Assembly (NCBI GenBank): GCA_922989275.2
Contig: OV277864.1
Location: 24,253,550-24,317,549, forward strand
Source: Gari tellinella
Taxonomy: Eukaryota > Mollusca > Bivalvia > Cardiida > Psammobiidae
Direction: 5' to 3'
Length of the DNA stretch: 64,000 bases
The notes under the pieces are model-generated. The model had not been told where the DNA came from. It searched no databases and worked only from the letters and a program-made list of their open reading frames with translations. A program made the position numbers and the translations under genes. This document shows positions 32,931 to 44,639 of the stretch, in pieces; positions within the stretch are counted from its first letter, which is position 1, and every line of letters begins with the position of its first letter.

Positions 32931-33950
32931 TTCTTTTCGCTATTGACCCGTTTACCGTGGACATCCTACTACCGGTGATTTCCGAGTATTCCGCATAGCG
33001 CCGCTACGCGCATGTGTCAGAATGTAACTTCCGTTTATCTTTCGGCTGCTGCTCAAGACTAATGTGTATAAAGCAAAAAAAATGTCTTTTCTAAAGGGAA
33101 AGTGTGCATTTTTTATTAATTACGCAAGATAAATCATTTTCTCCCCATATAAAACCATTTAACCTATTTGTATAATGAAATTTCAATATATCCAATGATT
33201 CAATTCACTACGAAAAAATCTGTTGACTAAGGGCGTGGCCGTGACGTCACGCGACGGATTTATAAAGACTGCTTACTGGCATAAACTTCTGACCAATACT
33301 GATAAACAATGAAAATAAGTTAGATCTTATATATGAGGAAAAAAATGTTTTCCAATTTTTTATTTTTTTTTGGTCTCATTTTAATCTTGACAAATCTAAT
33401 ATCCCAGTTAAGGTCATTCATTGAAAAATGGTCTGATTTTTTTCTTTAGATTTCCTTTTCCTCCAACAAGATATAACCTTCACAATAGTTATAGTAAATT
33501 GGGCTCACTGCGATGTATGTCAGCATTGGACACTTTTAAAATATTGTTCAAACATTCGAGTGCTTTGCAGAGGTGACATATTCCATTGCCCCCACTGTGA
33601 AAAAATGTGACGGAAAATATTACAATTTTTCAGTTAAAAATTATGTTTACAGATAGCCTTCTTAATAATATTTGATAGAAGTTCAAGCCGATACCTGAAA
33701 ATTATTCCGGGTGTCATTTTACCTGATCACCGATAATAGGACGAGTAGCCCAAACAAACATGGCGGCGCACTCGCTACAGTTGACTATGATTATTTATGT
33801 CAAATTGTGGGAGTATTTATATATTAAAGCTGAAAATCATAAAGAAATGTTTACTCGATATGTTTAATATATTTTTGAGTTAAAAACCATATTAATTGAT
33901 GAGAAATAGTCAGACGAATCCTTAGATCACCGGTAATTGGGTGAACCAGG
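32931..33950. other. Insertion inside family A, unclassified
   Basis: It interrupts the MITE between CCCAA and TAACGCG. CTACCGGTGAT near 32971 and ATCACCGGTAAT near 33927 form an inverted pair close to, but not at, the edges. It contains a promoter-like cluster (33231-33267) and a small ORF starting ACAAACATGGCGGCG (ATG 33760). No transposase. It may be a foldback element or a captured promoter fragment. Confidence 0.6.
33231..33267 (+). promoter_or_regulatory. Promoter-like cluster: GC box-like, CRE, TATA
   Basis: GGGCGTGGCC (33231-33240), TGACGTCA (33242-33249, a CREB/ATF consensus) and TTTATAAAG (33259-33267) lie within 37 bp in promoter order. No downstream gene is recognised; the nearest reasonable start is the 35-codon ORF at 33760. 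Confidence 0.45.
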
Positions 33951-34363
33951 ATAACGCGTTTACGCTAAAACTATTATTTGCAGTGCAAACAGTTTGGAGC
34001 CAGATCAGACGCCGGGTAACCCGGCGTCTGATCAGGCTCCAAACTGTTTGCCACCAAGATAAACATGAAATATCAGAATTGTCCAAAAGTTGTTCTTTTC
34101 TACGTTTTAGTGCTTTGCGTTTGCGTGCGTTTGCGTACGTTTGCGTTTAAACGGGAAAGAATAACAGATTATCCACTGTATTATACATAATGTGCGTTTA
34201 TACACCGACAGCCGAGAAGAGATTATAGATTCAAGCACGGTGTTTGGTAAAAACTGGGGATTCTTATCCATGGTTGGCCTGTTCTCAGTCAGAAACGAGC
34301 TTTAGCGAGGAATAGACCAACCGATTGTATATAGTCCCCCGTCTTTTGTGCAAACTTCGATTT

Positions 34364-34445
34364 GAGTGTTAAACAGCTTGGATCCTGACAAGACGCCGCG
34401 TCATAGGGCGTCTGTTCAGGTTCAAAACTTTTTGCAAAATTTACT
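34364..34445. repeat. Core hairpin, CGCG variant, worn
   Basis: AAACAGCTTGGATCCTGAC...GACGCCGCG / GGGCGTCTGTTCAGGTTC. Probably a family C remnant; TTAA ends not identified. Confidence 0.6.
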
Positions 34446-35139
34446 TTAGTCGCAAATGGGGTGCAGGGATTTAAAACTAACTCCATAAACAATAGTTTTT
34501 TGTTCGATAAGTGTAATTTTCAAATGTAAAAGAGTTTCATGTGACAGCGAAAAAAAACCAAACGAATATTTATACTGTCGTTTACAGCATTAAAAAGCAG
34601 AAAGGATGTTTTTATCAGTGAAATTGCAATAACTCTAAACGTCTATCATCATTAATATCCCATTTTATTCGTCTTTGAATTCGATCATAAACAGCCATAA
34701 ATATAATAAAGACAAAAATTAATCACCTAGAACTCCGAATTTTAACTTTTGCGCTCTACTTGTGTTTTCAAACAGTTTTGGATTCCTATCAGTCAAATCT
34801 AGTCTCGGTCTGTTTTTAGGTTTCATTCCAAAAATCTGAAATGATAACAATTTACATACTATATCTCGACAGAAGAAAGGTTAACCCATTTCCTGTTGAA
34901 ATATCGCCTCCTTTGAAATTGTCTTCTGTAAATTTGGTTAAATTTGGATTTATACATTTCTTTAAAACGATGTTATAGGCTAAACTCGAGTGTTAAACAG
35001 CTTTGATCAATATCAGTCACAGCGTTACGCGACGTCTGCTCTTGATACATGTGTGTAACAAATTAATTGAAAATACTGGTCAAACAACTCTAGTGCGACC
35101 ATTTAAACGAAGGCTTATTGATTGTGTAACTTTAAGACA
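34446..35139. other. No gene; faint core near 35.0 kb
   Basis: TTTGATCAATATCAGTCACA then GCGTTACGCGACGTCTGC at about 35001-35040 may be another decayed core. Otherwise nothing. Confidence 0.35.
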
Positions 35140-35250
35140 GTTGAAAGTTTAAAGCAAGGTGACAGTAAAACAGAAAGCTCCTACGGGAACTTTCCATTTT
35201 ACTGTAACCTTGCTTTACGCTGTCACCTGTCGTTTACTGTAACCTTGCTT
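35140..35250. repeat. Hairpin analogous to the family B core but different in sequence
   Basis: AAAGCAAGGTGACAGTAAAA / TTTTACTGTAACCTTGCTTT with GGAAAG-like inner arms. The layout equals the family B hairpin (AAAGCAGGTTGAAAGTAAAG), but many positions differ on both arms. Confidence 0.7.
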
Positions 35251-36327
35251 CAAAACAGTATCATAGCGTAAACACCTAATAATTTGCACAATTTAGTGAT
35301 CGTAATAGAGAGGTATGAAAGTATCAGTCAAGTTGTGATCGGCAGGAGAAGGGGTTTAAACGTCAAAGCATTCGATGAAAGTCATTGAAATAATTACATG
35401 AAAACAACAACTTTATAACATTTATTCATAATATTTCTATCAAACAACTCAAGAGCATAACATTGGAAACAGAAACTATTTAAAATGAGACGGTAATTTT
35501 AAACATTACAAAAATTATTCTAGTCAGGTCACTTTAAACAGACACACAACACACGGCCTATTCATCATCCGTCATGATTGGAAAAACAATTTAACCTTTT
35601 TACTGTCAAATGTTTCGTGAGGTATTTACCCCTTCTTGGTGAGCTATTGTTGTCATGTAGCACGACTCTTTTGTTTCTGTAACTCAAATACTTGAGGTTA
35701 CTGCTTTATGCCGCAACCTATTTATTGGAGGATTGACATAGCTAGAGTTTTACCCCTTGCCTAACATGCATGTAGATGGCGCTGCAGCTAAACCGGCCTC
35801 TTGGATAAACAACTGAATATTAACGGGTGAGGGTAAAGCCTTTCCTTTAGCAAATGTTTATGATTTTTGCTTAAAATACCCTAACCACCCATCACTGTTG
35901 TTTTATCTCGTGTTTGTTTTCTTTCTTTCACTGCGAAAGATAGCTTCCGTTTCGATGAGTATATCGTTACTATAGTTTGTTGCCTTTGCATTTGCGTTAT
36001 TATATTTTCAGATTCGTTGGTCCGTAGCCTTATATAGTTCAGTATAGTCTAAATGGTTTCCAATAGAAGGCAAGTGATATATTTTACACAAATAGCAATT
36101 TAAGGAAAGTAGTTGTCCGGCCTACTATGTAATCCTAAAAAGTTAGTTTGTTACGCAATAGTCTCACACAAACACTGCAGTTATTGTAAAAACCCGTGTT
36201 TCGATAGAAGGGTTGAAGGATGGATTACCGATCTCTCGGTATTCACACGTGTGTCGTTGCGTGCTCACAAAGTGATAGTTGCGTGGCTATAATTGGCTTC
36301 CATAACCAGACATATAATTTAAAAACA
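35251..36327. other. No gene seen
   Basis: TTTAACCTTTTTACTGTCAA near 35.59 kb may be a worn TTAA-type end. No coding support. Confidence 0.4.
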
Positions 36328-36390
36328 TTAACCTGGCAGTTTCTTGTAACATTAACCTGGCCATATCTTGTGCCATTAACCTGGCCAGTT
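36328..36390. repeat. Short tandem repeat, about 24 bp x 2.5
   Basis: ATTAACCTGGC(C) recurs at about 36328, 36352 and 36373, each followed by a short T/G-rich filler. Confidence 0.75.
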
Positions 36391-36606
36391 GTGGGACATA
36401 TGGTTAGGGGTAGGGTTAGCCTACAGACCATTTAATAACAAAGTTAGATTTCATTTATGTGGCTAACCACAAATATTTTAACCACATAAAAGAGATACAA
36501 TAAAGTAGAAAATGGCCACTTAAATGAAGATTGTGGGTCCGGAATTACCGTAAAACAGGATTGTCGGTTAAAATAATACTTGTAAATAGTTATATAATAT
36601 ACTGCA

Positions 36607-36885
36607 TCTTGAGGCCTAGTTTGCATTTAATTGAAACCCAGTTTGGCATTGCTTGAAATGAAGTTTCGTTTAGCATCACTTGAAATTGAAAGCTAGTTTG
36701 GCATGTCCTGAATTTAGACCTATTCTTGCATTTAAGTAAAGTTTAGTTTGGTATGTTTAATTTAGGCTTAGTTTTACATTTAAATGTAGCTTAGTTTGAC
36801 ATATTCTTCATTTTAAGCCTAGTCTGGCATATCTGGAAGCTAAGCCTTGTTTGGCATTGCTTGAAGCATAGGTTTGCATTGTTTT
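36607..36885. repeat. Degenerate minisatellite, about 28 bp, roughly ten units
   Basis: Units of the form 'AAGCCTAGTTTGGCAT...TTGAA' drift in length and sequence (TAGTTTGGCATGTCCTG, TAGTTTGACATATTC, TTGTTTGGCATTGCTTG). No reading frame is maintained across them. Confidence 0.8.
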
Positions 36886-37792
36886 GCTAATGTTGGAACT
36901 AAAATGCAACTGACTGTCAAAGGTCGCCCGCTTACGTCTAGTTTGTCCGGTGAACTTGCTAACCGAGTTGGTTTGCATGATGAGAATGGGGACCATGCCC
37001 GAGAAAGTGCAAAAACCTTGTATATCTATTTCTGAAATTCCTATTTAAATAGTTCGAACAGACTAAAAGATTGTGTTTAACAGATAATGACCTTGAACTT
37101 TGTTAGTCCAAGTGGGTACATGCCGGCAATGGAAAGCGGGCAAATGCAATGGATATTATATCAAGTAATGGCGAAATCGGGGTTTTTCAAGAAAGCATGA
37201 GAAGCTTGCGTTTCAAATGATAGTACTTGATATCCGTGGAGTTCTCCTGTTTTGCGTTGCCGGGTGGTTTGACTCTCCCAATAATCAACTAACAACTTTA
37301 TAAGAACTCCGTTGATACCATTTACTTTAAGTTTAAAACAAGTGACCAATGTTTCATACCCTTTAAACGTCTTTTATATATCGCAAACTACCATGCATGA
37401 GTATTTCTTGTTATCAAAAGATTGGTATATGTGATTGAATATGTATATAAGTGGAAAACAGCAGTGTGGTTACTGTTTACAGGGACAGGGACAAGACTTG
37501 GTGTTCTCTTATATTCTTCAGATGTACCTTGTTTGCATAGGCCGCGTATATGTGCGCATATGGTTCAATGATTAATTTTATTTAGGCAGGCAGTTAATGC
37601 CAGCTCGTCAAATAGAGAATTACAGTAAGTTTATATAGAGAGTAGAAAATTGGATAGTTGGTTACCAGAGATAAAACGATATCGTTGCCCAACAAACAAG
37701 TTTGCACCCCAGTAGATGGTGTCCAATGCAAAATGTTATGAGGCTAATTCAGACGTCTTGGAAACCGGCGGCTGACAAGACATCATACCGGT
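36886..37792. other. No gene seen
   Basis: No repeat or coding structure found. Confidence 0.4.
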
Positions 37793-37931
37793 TTAACCCC
37801 TTCACTGTCTTATAAAAAGTACGGCGGTTATTTGCAAACAGTTTTCAGCCTGATCGTACTAAGATCGATTTGAGAAATAAAACAGAAAACAATTATTTAG
37901 AATAGAAGACGTCCTCGCAATGAAGGGGTAA
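37793..37931. mobile_element. Family C element, shortened
   Basis: TTTAACCCCTTCACTG at the left; CAATGAAGGGGTAAA at the right (TTAA decayed). The core is reduced to TTGCAAACAGTTTTCAGCCT-GATC. Confidence 0.6.
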
Positions 37932-38471
37932 AACAAATTGTTAATTTGTGTATAGATACATCTTTTCTTCAATGTATTTAACTGCGTATTTGAGTTTAGA
38001 TATGGTAAAAATGATTGTTTATTGCATCTTTTCAACCATGGCTTGAGTTAAATTATACAATAATTGTGCAATATCTTAAATATCATTTACCATGTATAAT
38101 GATTACACTTGAAAAATAGTCATTTCCGATCCCAATTGTGTGTTTGCATATTGATATATAAATGATTTTGCAATATTGACAATAATGACTAATGGCAGGT
38201 TAACTTCATACCAAAGAGCATGTGTTTCACAAATGGATAGTCGCGTTATAGTAAAATATTTCACTAAAATAATTTAATAATGGGTTTAGTCGAACACGCA
38301 AAGTAAGCAGCTATTTACCGTAAAGCGTATCACCAGTTTAAAAACATTTCAACACGTTCCGACACATTACAAAAAAGTACACGTAAGATGATCTTCTTCA
38401 AATAGTTCGCTGTTATCTTCTCTGCAATCAACAATAGTACGTGTAATTGCATGTGTCCTAGTGATGCACGC
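37932..38471. other. No gene seen
   Basis: AT-rich, no recognised feature. Confidence 0.4.
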
Positions 38472-38693
38472 TTAACCACTTCACTGCCATGACGTCATCA
38501 ATTTTAAACAATTGTCGTCTGCTTTAATTTCTCAAATAAGTTTTTTATGTACATGTATATTGGCATGAAAATATATAATTGAGTCTCAAACAGTTTGGAT
38601 CCTGATCAGACGCCGCGTTACGCGGCATCTGATCAGGGTCCAAACTGTTTGCAAATAACGATTGTACTCGGGGCAGGGCCGCGAAGGGGTTAA
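38472..38693. mobile_element. Family C MITE, full copy, TTAA-flanked
   Basis: TTAACCACTTCACTGCC to GCGAAGGGGTTAA. A full core occupies about 38588-38655: CAAACAGTTTGGATCCTGAT, CAGACGCCGCGTTACGCGGC, ATCAGGGTCCAAACTGTTTG. This is the clearest example of the shared palindrome in a TTAA-type element. Confidence 0.88.
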
Positions 38694-40105
38694 AAAGCTT
38701 TAGTGTTATGATTTGATCCTCATGCCGTCCTATAAAGACCACTTAAGTCATGGCATGAAACTCCACAAGACGATAATAAACATGATTCATGGTTCGTAAC
38801 ACAAAATAATGGGAACAATCTGTGTTGGTAATTCAAATTGTCCAAATTTAGGCGTTGGAATTGGCGGTAATAAGGGCGTTTAGGTGAAAGTATGGTTTGA
38901 TGCCAATATGGACGGTGCCCTTAGCTCTGGAGCACGGGCTAGTTATTATGATAATTCAAAGGTGACACATTTCAGATTACCCTTTTCTTCTATCGAAGAC
39001 AAGTTCCATTGTATCTTTTAATGCGAACGTTATAAAAATATAAGGAGAATATACATCAATTACTATTTCAGAGTTAGACCCAGTATGTACAAACACTGAA
39101 CTATTGTAATCTAAAGACTATAGTGTAATTAACAAACTTGGTTGCTACATGTTTATTAAATGCGCAATGAAAATAAGAACAAATACGATTAATTATGTTT
39201 ACATGTATACATTATCACATACTTTCACATGCATGCTTGATATGATAATTGTATAAGAAGTATACATGTACTGTTGCTGTTGACTACTTTATATTTATAT
39301 CTACAAAAGTAATGCTAAAAGATATATACTAAAGGAGCTTTTATGCATTACTTTTGATATGCATAAAGCAGTCAATTGCCTTTAAAGATATACAGGCTAC
39401 CGTATTCAATGGTCCCTTCTAACAGATGTGACATAAGGTTTTATTTAGAGCTAAAGGCATTTTAAAGTTGAAATCAAGGGAGGTTACTGGTTTTGTGTTA
39501 ACATTTTGTCAGAATGTCTTGAAATCATGTATAAAATGTAAATTCGACTGTAGATTTTCCTAAAATATTTGCAACTAGTAGAACTAAGTAATATCTATCT
39601 AATAAGAGTAAAAATATTGTATGTTAAACAGCTAGATTTTTTGTAATTTAGGATTTAGTCACTTTTTCAGAATTAGACTTTTTTAAAATATTGATATTTC
39701 CATAAAATATGTCATGAAATATTTTTGTTTGCACAATATCTTAAAGTCTTTGTACAGTTTACTTGAATGTACAGAAGTTATTGAGTTATATTAGTTTATA
39801 AAGAAAATATTCCCGTTTATTAGAAAAGGAGCTTTTCTCGACAAACGGTCCTGTCAGAAAAAAACGGTACTGTAATTTTTTTTTATTTTAACGATTTTTC
39901 ACCCCTGATATGGTATATTTCAATTTAATCCAAATTTCAAAGATTTCTGACACGGAATAAGCAGACCCGCGAACCACCTTAAGTCCAAAAGAAATAAAAT
40001 ATTGGTCTGTTCTGTTTCTAAACGTCGAAATATGGTATTTGACTAAGGACGCACTGAAATGAGGTATAATATGTACTTGACGTCTGATATGTATTACTTC
40101 TTTGT
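38694..40105. other. No gene seen
   Basis: About 1.4 kb of AT-rich sequence with no element ends or coding support. Confidence 0.4.
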
Positions 40106-40356
40106 ACATATGGAGAAAGCGATATTCTTTTCAAGTAATCGAGTTTACGCTAAAACTATCATTTCCAGTGCAACAGTTTGTAGCCAGATAAGATGCCGGG
40201 TAACCCGGCGTCTAATCAGGCTCCAAACATTTTGCAATTCAGATTAATATAAATTGTCAGAACTTTCAACAAGTTGTCATATCTACGTTTAAACAAACTG
40301 CATTTGCGTTTCGTTTGCGTTTAAACAGTAAAGACTTATACGTCTTCTACATTTAG
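40106..40356. mobile_element. Family A copy, worn ends
   Basis: CATATGGAGAAAGCG, GAGTTTACGCTAAAAC, a good inner core (GATGCCGGGTAACCCGGCGTC), then GCGTTTAAACAGTAAAGAC and TCTTCTACATTTA. Confidence 0.75.
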
Positions 40357-40438
40357 CAAACACTTATGACAAATAATATCCATTGTTGTACCATGTGATG
40401 GCTTACCACAACACATTCATTAACTCTTCCGCTGAAAG

Positions 40439-40688
40439 TACAGTGGAGAAAACGTTATTATTTCCCAATAAACGCGTTTACGCTAAAACTATTATTTCCA
40501 CTGCAAACAGTTTGGAGCAAGATCAGACGCCGGGTATCCCGGCGTCTGATCAGGCTCCAAACTGTTTGCCATCAAGATAAAGATGAATTATCAGAATTGT
40601 CCAAAAGTTGTTCTTTTCTACGTTTTAGTGCTTTGCGTTTGCGTACGTTTGCGTTTAAACGGGAAAGAATAACAGATTATCCACTGTA
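40439..40688. mobile_element. Family A MITE, young, absent from the duplicate
   Basis: Ends intact. The duplicate reads CTGAAAGTATGACG where this copy reads CTGAAAGTA-[element]-TATGACG, so TA is the duplicated target. The core has GTATCCC at the tip. Confidence 0.95.
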
Positions 40689-40814
40689 TGACGTAAAACT
40701 AATCTTATAAGTCGTTGACAAAATATCGTCCGCTGAAATTTGTCGTCTGTTTTTATTTAAAAACAAATCAAAGCGTTTTTAACATAGAAAACATTTATAT
40801 GAGTTTCAAGCTTG

Positions 40815-40882
40815 TCAAACTTTTTGGATCCTGATCAGACGCAGCGTTACGCGGCATCTGATCTGGATCCAATATGTTTGAA
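40815..40882. repeat. Core hairpin (CGCG variant), shared with the duplicate
   Basis: TTTTTGGATCCTGATCAGAC...GCGGCATCTGATCTGGATCC. The duplicate at about 62518-62580 has the more perfect form (GCCGCGTTACGCGGC), so this copy has lost pairings since duplication. Confidence 0.8.
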
Positions 40883-41181
40883 TATGTGAGTGTGTTCGAT
40901 CTTAGTATTAAACGGGTTAGACATACACTAACCCGAAATGTATAATGCAGAAAATAAGACGACTCCAAAAGTGTAAAATAATGCCCGTATTATTTTTGTA
41001 CTATTACATGTATATATAATTGTTTTTCAAAATTGTCAATCTGTATCACAATTTAGACGAATCAGAACGCTGCGGTACGCTTGAATAATTGATGCGTAAA
41101 TCACATAAAAACAATCAACCACTGAATATGTGCGAATGGACCGCAGAATAAAGCACATCCTAGGATGCGCCAAATTATACT

Positions 41182-41395
41182 TACAGTGGAGAACACGCCC
41201 TCGTTTGTGCTTAGATAATTATTTGAAATGCAAACAATTGGGTGCAAGTCCAGACGCCGGGTAACCCGGCATGTGATCAGGTTCCAAAATCTTTGTTTAT
41301 TCAGATAGAAATATATGATTAGAATTTTCTTTATTTTATTACACTGCGTTGCGTTAGTTTCGCTTAAACGAGAAATAATTACGTGTTTTACTGTA
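41182..41395. mobile_element. Family A copy, old, shared by both duplicates
   Basis: TACAGTGGAGAACACG to GTGTTTTACTGTA. The same worn copy lies at 62871-63083, so insertion predates the duplication. Confidence 0.85.
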
Positions 41396-42299
41396 GGACG
41401 CAGATAAGTGTTTTGTTTGTTTTGTGGATATCTATATCTTAAAAATGTAAATAGGACTTTAAATTCGTATTTAAATTCAAGCGATCTATTCTTACGGCTC
41501 AGAGTTTGGAATAAAATAACGATGACTGATTTGGTCGTTGTCGTTAGTAAAAACATTGACGGAATGCGAAATGCGCTGTTGGAAAAACAATAGAAATGGA
41601 TGTGTTGAAAAAACAACTGTTAAGGTCCCTAAATTTTTAGACACTTGCGTGGGTTTTAAAAATAAATGTTCACATGTCTTCAAACTAGATATAGGCTATG
41701 GGTTCAAGGGTATAATTATTTTTTGCAAACATACGGGTTACTAGATTCCATCAGTACTTCAGTTGAAGAATTCAGAAGATTGCGTAGTAATGAAGCTGTG
41801 TCTCAAATGCAGCTAAACGTATTCTAGATTTTCCTAGATAATATATTGTTTTTATGCAAAACATGTAGCATGAGATATGAGAATGTTGGTACTTAGGTTT
41901 GTAATCAGGTCCCAAGCTGATACTCAAATCAATATTCCTTGGTCAAAATGCCTTAAATTTTGAATATGACATATAACCAGAACTGGACCACAGTAAGTTA
42001 AAAGTTATGTCAATCGTTTCTTGACACTGTAATGCATATTGCTGTTGTGTGCAGATCAGTAAATACACTCAATCACAACATTTAAAAAAGGTAGGCGACA
42101 CTCTACTATCTGAAGAGCTGATACGCTTATATAGTACGGGAAATAAGCTAGATGCGGATAACTTTTATTATATATAATATTATATATAATTGCGCTCAAT
42201 GTTCGTCGTCAGTGTCACAGTTACCTGAACAATCATAAATTCCACTGAGCCATGAAATAATGTGAGTATACATGTACTATAACAGCAATATTTAGTTCG

Positions 42300-43241
42300 C
42301 TGCTAATTTGATGTATAAACAATACTCCGGAAATAACTTCTTTCAAAAGCGAGGTCAGAGGTCATGATCAAGGTCCCAGTGACTTTAAAATGATACAGGA
42401 CAAAACGGCATCCTAAGATTGGTGTTCCTAGCTGTTGTAGTTTAGCATAAAGCATCCGGACAAACTTTGCTATAATTGAGGTCAAATTCATGGTCATACT
42501 GACTTTAATTAAAAAAGAACGATATACTGCTCCTTCCCAAGATGCATGTACAAACATAGTGCGGTTTTCCAAAAAAGGTTGTACAGGAACTATGCATAGA
42601 ACAAAATGTTTTAATTGAAACCAAATGCCGAGGGGAATGTCAAATTGACAGGGTATCAGAAAATTGCACGTGGCACTCTGCCACTTACTTTGGTATCCCT
42701 AGCTGATGTAGTTTTAAGAATTACTCTGATGACAATTCTTTTCTACAATTGAGGTTAATGTCAAGATTAAGGTTACCTAAAAATGATACATGTACGCGAC
42801 ACATCTTAAAACAAAGATGTTCTCACACAAAAATGTGTATTCTGTCTGTTGTGCTTTATGAATCATGCTCATGATATGGGTATTGTATGGAAGAGGTCAA
42901 CGGTAAAAGTAATGATGGTCTGAAAAGGGTTTGCGATACTGGAACATCGACAGATGTACCCACTCACATAAGTTGGTGCACCTAGCTGATATGATATACG
43001 TTTAGTAAATACATGTATTCTGCAGAAAATCATTATCTATAATAAAGGTCAAAGATTAAGGTCAAATAACAAAGTGATCTGAAATGAGTATGCAGTACTC
43101 CGCCATGCAAAGATGCACACGTAAACCAAACCTGACATCAACAACTGACGCGGTAGAGGACATTAGCTAGACGTTTTTTATATGTGTCTTAGGTTAAAGG
43201 CAAACGTAACTTTGGTCTCGACATGGAAGGTCACAATTTAA
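42300..43241. repeat. R2 dispersed repeat array
   Basis: Degenerate units of about 170-180 bp built on 'ggt(a/g)t(c/t)CCTAGCTG.TGTAGTTT', GAGGTCAA and ATGATACA. It continues at 43507-43660 beyond a family G insertion and ends GACGGACGACGAACAG, as R1 does. Non-coding. Confidence 0.65.
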
Positions 43242-43506
43242 GGGCCCGTTTCATAAAACTTCGTACATGTACATGTACGGCAAAAACGGTCGTCAGTCAA
43301 AACTTTAAATTACATTTAATTTCTGATGATTTCTTTACCTAATCCTGTCTTGTGATACATTTTGTATCTCTTTTGAATCGTCTTTTCAAGACGATTCCAA
43401 AGAGATGTCACAAGACAGGATTAGGTGGAGAAATAAATGAGAATTGAGACTTTTATAAATAGACTTACAACTTCATTTGTCGTACGAAGTTTTATGAAAC
43501 GGGCCC
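43242..43506. mobile_element. Family G foldback element, full copy
   Basis: GGGCCCGTTTCATAAAACTT and AAGTTTTATGAAACGGGCCC at the ends, CTTCGTAC/GTACGAAG next. The centre has TTTCAAGACGATTCCAAAG and the paired ATCCTGTCTTGTGA/TCACAAGACAGGAT arms. It lies in R2. Non-coding. Confidence 0.88.
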
Positions 43507-43660
43507 CTGTATCCCAAAATATACTCACACACTACCCCAAGATGTATATAAAATAAATTGTATCCCTAGGTTATGTGGTGCATGTAAAAGAAATATACCC
43601 CGAACAAAAGAGACACGGACGGACGACGAACAGTCAGATACACGCACATTTACATCACCA
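43507..43660. repeat. R2 repeat, right part
   Basis: TGTATCCCTAGGTTATGTGG resumes the R2 unit after family G and runs to GACACGGACGGACGACG. Confidence 0.55.
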
Positions 43661-43694
43661 TGTGCCCCCCAAGCTAGTTTCGGGTGCATTAAAC

Positions 43695-43935
43695 AGCTGG
43701 ATAACCCCTATTACACTGTCAATGGCGCCATAACGCGTGTTTACAAACAGCTTGGGTCCTGATCAGACGCAGCGTGATCAGGACCCAAACAGTTTGATAC
43801 TCGTTTCGAAATTTCGTCAGTTATTGTCCCTTAAGTATAAATTTGAAACGATATTGCAGACAACAATATTGAAGTAGACGACAGTATTGCGGTGAAGGGA
43901 TAAAAACGCTAGACAAATTTGATCATGAAAGGTGT
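43695..43935. mobile_element. Family C element with shortened core
   Basis: ATAACCCCTATTACACTGTC at the left; GGTGAAGGGATAAAAACG and CATGAAAGGTGTTAAGG at the right. The core lost its tip: GGGTCCTGATCAGACGCAGC directly joins GTGATCAGGACCC. Confidence 0.7.
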
Positions 43936-44196
43936 TAAGGACAGTATATTGCATAGTGTGTCTGTGATTACTAATCAAGCCTGCATTGAAAATGAGCATA
44001 CTAGTTGAGACTGAATGGCATTCAGCAATGATTAAAACTTAACAGGCGATGTAATTGTCGTCTACCACATTTCTGTGACAAATCCCCCAGTGAATTCGCT
44101 TTAGAAAATATCGTCAGTGTGTTAAACAGTTTTGATCAATCGTATGACTTCTCAGGAAGTTCAACAACAGTTATCACTTATTCGCTCGAATTGTGC
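43936..44196. other. No gene seen
   Basis: GTTAAACAGTTTTGATCAATC near 44.12 kb is a core-like trace; otherwise nothing. Confidence 0.35.
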
Positions 44197-44244
44197 ATAC
44201 GGTTAAGCGTAATAATTTGTATTTATGTTCTCACAATTGCAATA

Positions 44245-44490
44245 TACAGTGGAGAATGTGTTATTCTTTCCCAATAAACGCGTTTACGCTAAAACTATTA
44301 TTTGCAGTGCAAACAGTTTGGAGCCAGATCAGACGCCAACCCGGCGTCTGATCTGGCTCCAAACTGTTTGCCACCAAGATAAACATTAAATATCAGAATT
44401 GTCCAAAAGTTGTTCTTTTCTACGTGTTAGTGCTTTGCGTTTGCGTACGTTTGCGTTTAAACGGGAAAGAATAACATATTCTCCACTGTA
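44245..44490. mobile_element. Family A MITE between two 50-bp direct repeats
   Basis: Ends intact; the core lost its central GGGTAACC part (GACGCCAACCCGGCGTC). The 50 bp on the left (44197-44246, ATACGGTTAAGCGTAATAAT...) recur on the right (44490-44539) with one substitution. Confidence 0.92.
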
Positions 44491-44639
44491 TACGGTTAAG
44501 CGTAATCATTTGTATTTATGTTCTCACAATTGCAATATAGCACTCCGGGACAGTGAAACTATTGCTCTTAAATTACTTCTTTTATCAGGAATTTGAAAAC
44601 AGTTTGTACAGTTACATGTACTCTTAAATGATACATGTG

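Larger units (their letters stand above)
32901..34180. mobile_element. Family A MITE split by a 1.02-kb insertion
   Basis: Left end TACAGTAGAGAATGTG...TTTCCCAA (to 32930). The family resumes at TAACGCGTTTACGC (33952) and continues through an intact core to TATCCACTGTA at 34180. The right side has an extra GTGCGTTTGC unit. Confidence 0.88.
40421..42320. repeat. Segmental duplication, copy 1 (partner 62361-64000)
   Basis: From TAACTCTTCCGCTGAAAG onward it matches the partner closely over at least 1.6 kb, with scattered substitutions and small indels, and the match continues to the window end. The main difference is the family A insertion at 40439-40688, present only here. No gene is recognised in the unit. 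Confidence 0.92.
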
